A stretch of 64,000 nucleotides of DNA, taken from assembly GCA_002298125.1 (NCBI GenBank), contig DBMJ01000016.1:330902-394901 (forward strand). Reading direction: 5' to 3'. The translations under genes and the position numbers were made by a program. The first letter of the stretch is position 1. Each line of letters starts with the position of its first letter. This document shows, in pieces, positions 63,810-64,000 of the stretch. Source of the DNA: Clostridium sp. UBA701 (GTDB taxonomy: Bacteria > Bacillota > Clostridia > Clostridiales > Clostridiaceae). Under the pieces are notes generated by a model that saw only the letters and a list, made by a program, of their open reading frames with translations, was not told the origin of the DNA and did not search any database.

Positions 63810-64000
63810 AAAACACACGCTGAGGTGGTAGTTAACTTACTAGGAGTGTAGCGACGAAGTAAGTTTTTACTACCACCCATGCAAGGATTGTCAAAGAAAT
63901 CGAGCAAAGCGAAGATTGATTTGTCGCAAGCTACTGCTGAGACTGTAACACTGCTTGTGAAGGAGTAAAGCGACTGGAGAAGCAGATGTACGGTCCATGC
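63810..64000 (+). ncRNA. Highly structured noncoding RNA, candidate HEARO/omega-RNA of an IscB-type element (3' end beyond window)
   Basis: No coding frame is credible here, but the stretch folds well. Helix A: 63824-63832 with 63869-63877 (9 bp), then 63835-63841 with 63858-63864 (7 bp), closing the loop AGGAGTGTAGCGACGA. Helix B: 63898-63901 with 63914-63917 and CAAA/TTTG outside, loop GAGCAAAGCGAA. Helix C: 63951-63956 with 63980-63985, enclosing GGAGTAAAGCGACTGGAG. The recurring GAGNNNAGCGA loops and the leading CACACGCTGAGGTGG look to me like HEARO RNA, the guide RNA of IscB nucleases, but I could not check this. The ORF would start to the right. The bases just left of 63811 would be the guide region. 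Confidence 0.5.

Noticed and set aside
63842..63973. Repeated GAGNNNAGCGA elements as a CRISPR array
   Set aside because: The repeats are short loop motifs with irregular spacing and each sits in its own helix; there are no constant repeats with spacers.

Overview
The window is AT-rich DNA from a low-GC Gram-positive anaerobe, most likely Clostridium sensu stricto or a close relative. The evidence is the strong AGGAGG-type ribosome sites with some GTG and TTG starts, U-tailed hairpin terminators, Bce-type peptide-sensing modules, PRD-regulated PTS operons, a BMP-family nucleoside importer and a cache-domain chemoreceptor. No rRNA, tRNA or CRISPR array was seen. All family calls come from reading motifs by eye.

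Layout. 1-12 kb is an export and defence block: the tail of a GyrI-like ligand-binding protein with an MFS exporter, a BceRSAB-type peptide-sensing/resistance operon (its kinase gene has an apparent 1-nt frameshift), a decayed methyltransferase remnant, and a second, more AT-rich permease/ATPase/response regulator/kinase cassette. 12-21 kb holds a MerR regulator with a textbook 19-bp-spacer promoter, a REP-associated-type (Y1) transposase gene closed by 29-bp inverted repeats, a NUDIX hydrolase, a SNF2 helicase, a chemoreceptor behind a sigma-D-like promoter, and a tiny lysine-rich ORF. 21-30 kb is peptidase PepV, a PRD regulator with a split fructose-type PTS, an M24 peptidase and a MalY-like C-S lyase, then divergent pirin and HxlR genes.

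30.5-42 kb looks like one regulon. A divergent cyclic amidohydrolase faces a ribokinase / BMP lipoprotein / ABC ATPase / two permeases / M20 / amidotransferase-like / M20D / LacI operon, with LacI-style palindromes in the shared promoter region. I infer import of a nucleoside-like compound followed by hydrolysis of amide bonds. A roughly 270-bp heptanucleotide array follows the LacI gene.

42-54 kb is mostly housekeeping or solitary genes: MsrA, ExoA, phosphosugar mutase, SulP transporter, asparaginase, MFS, a secreted protein behind a consensus promoter, MscL with a zinc ribbon, and a diguanylate cyclase. 53.7-58.9 kb has a Gfo/Idh oxidoreductase, a split mannose-family PTS with a SIS-domain protein, and a PAP2 phosphatase. 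59-61.4 kb has a TPR protein and an RNA uracil-5-methyltransferase.

61.5-64 kb is a patchwork accessory end: a frameshifted BspA-type leucine-rich fragment, an unknown membrane/coiled-coil protein, a small membrane ORF, a GC-richer truncated FtsX permease fragment, and at the very end a highly structured segment that I think is a HEARO/omega-RNA-like noncoding RNA at the left end of an IscB-type element whose ORF would lie beyond the window.
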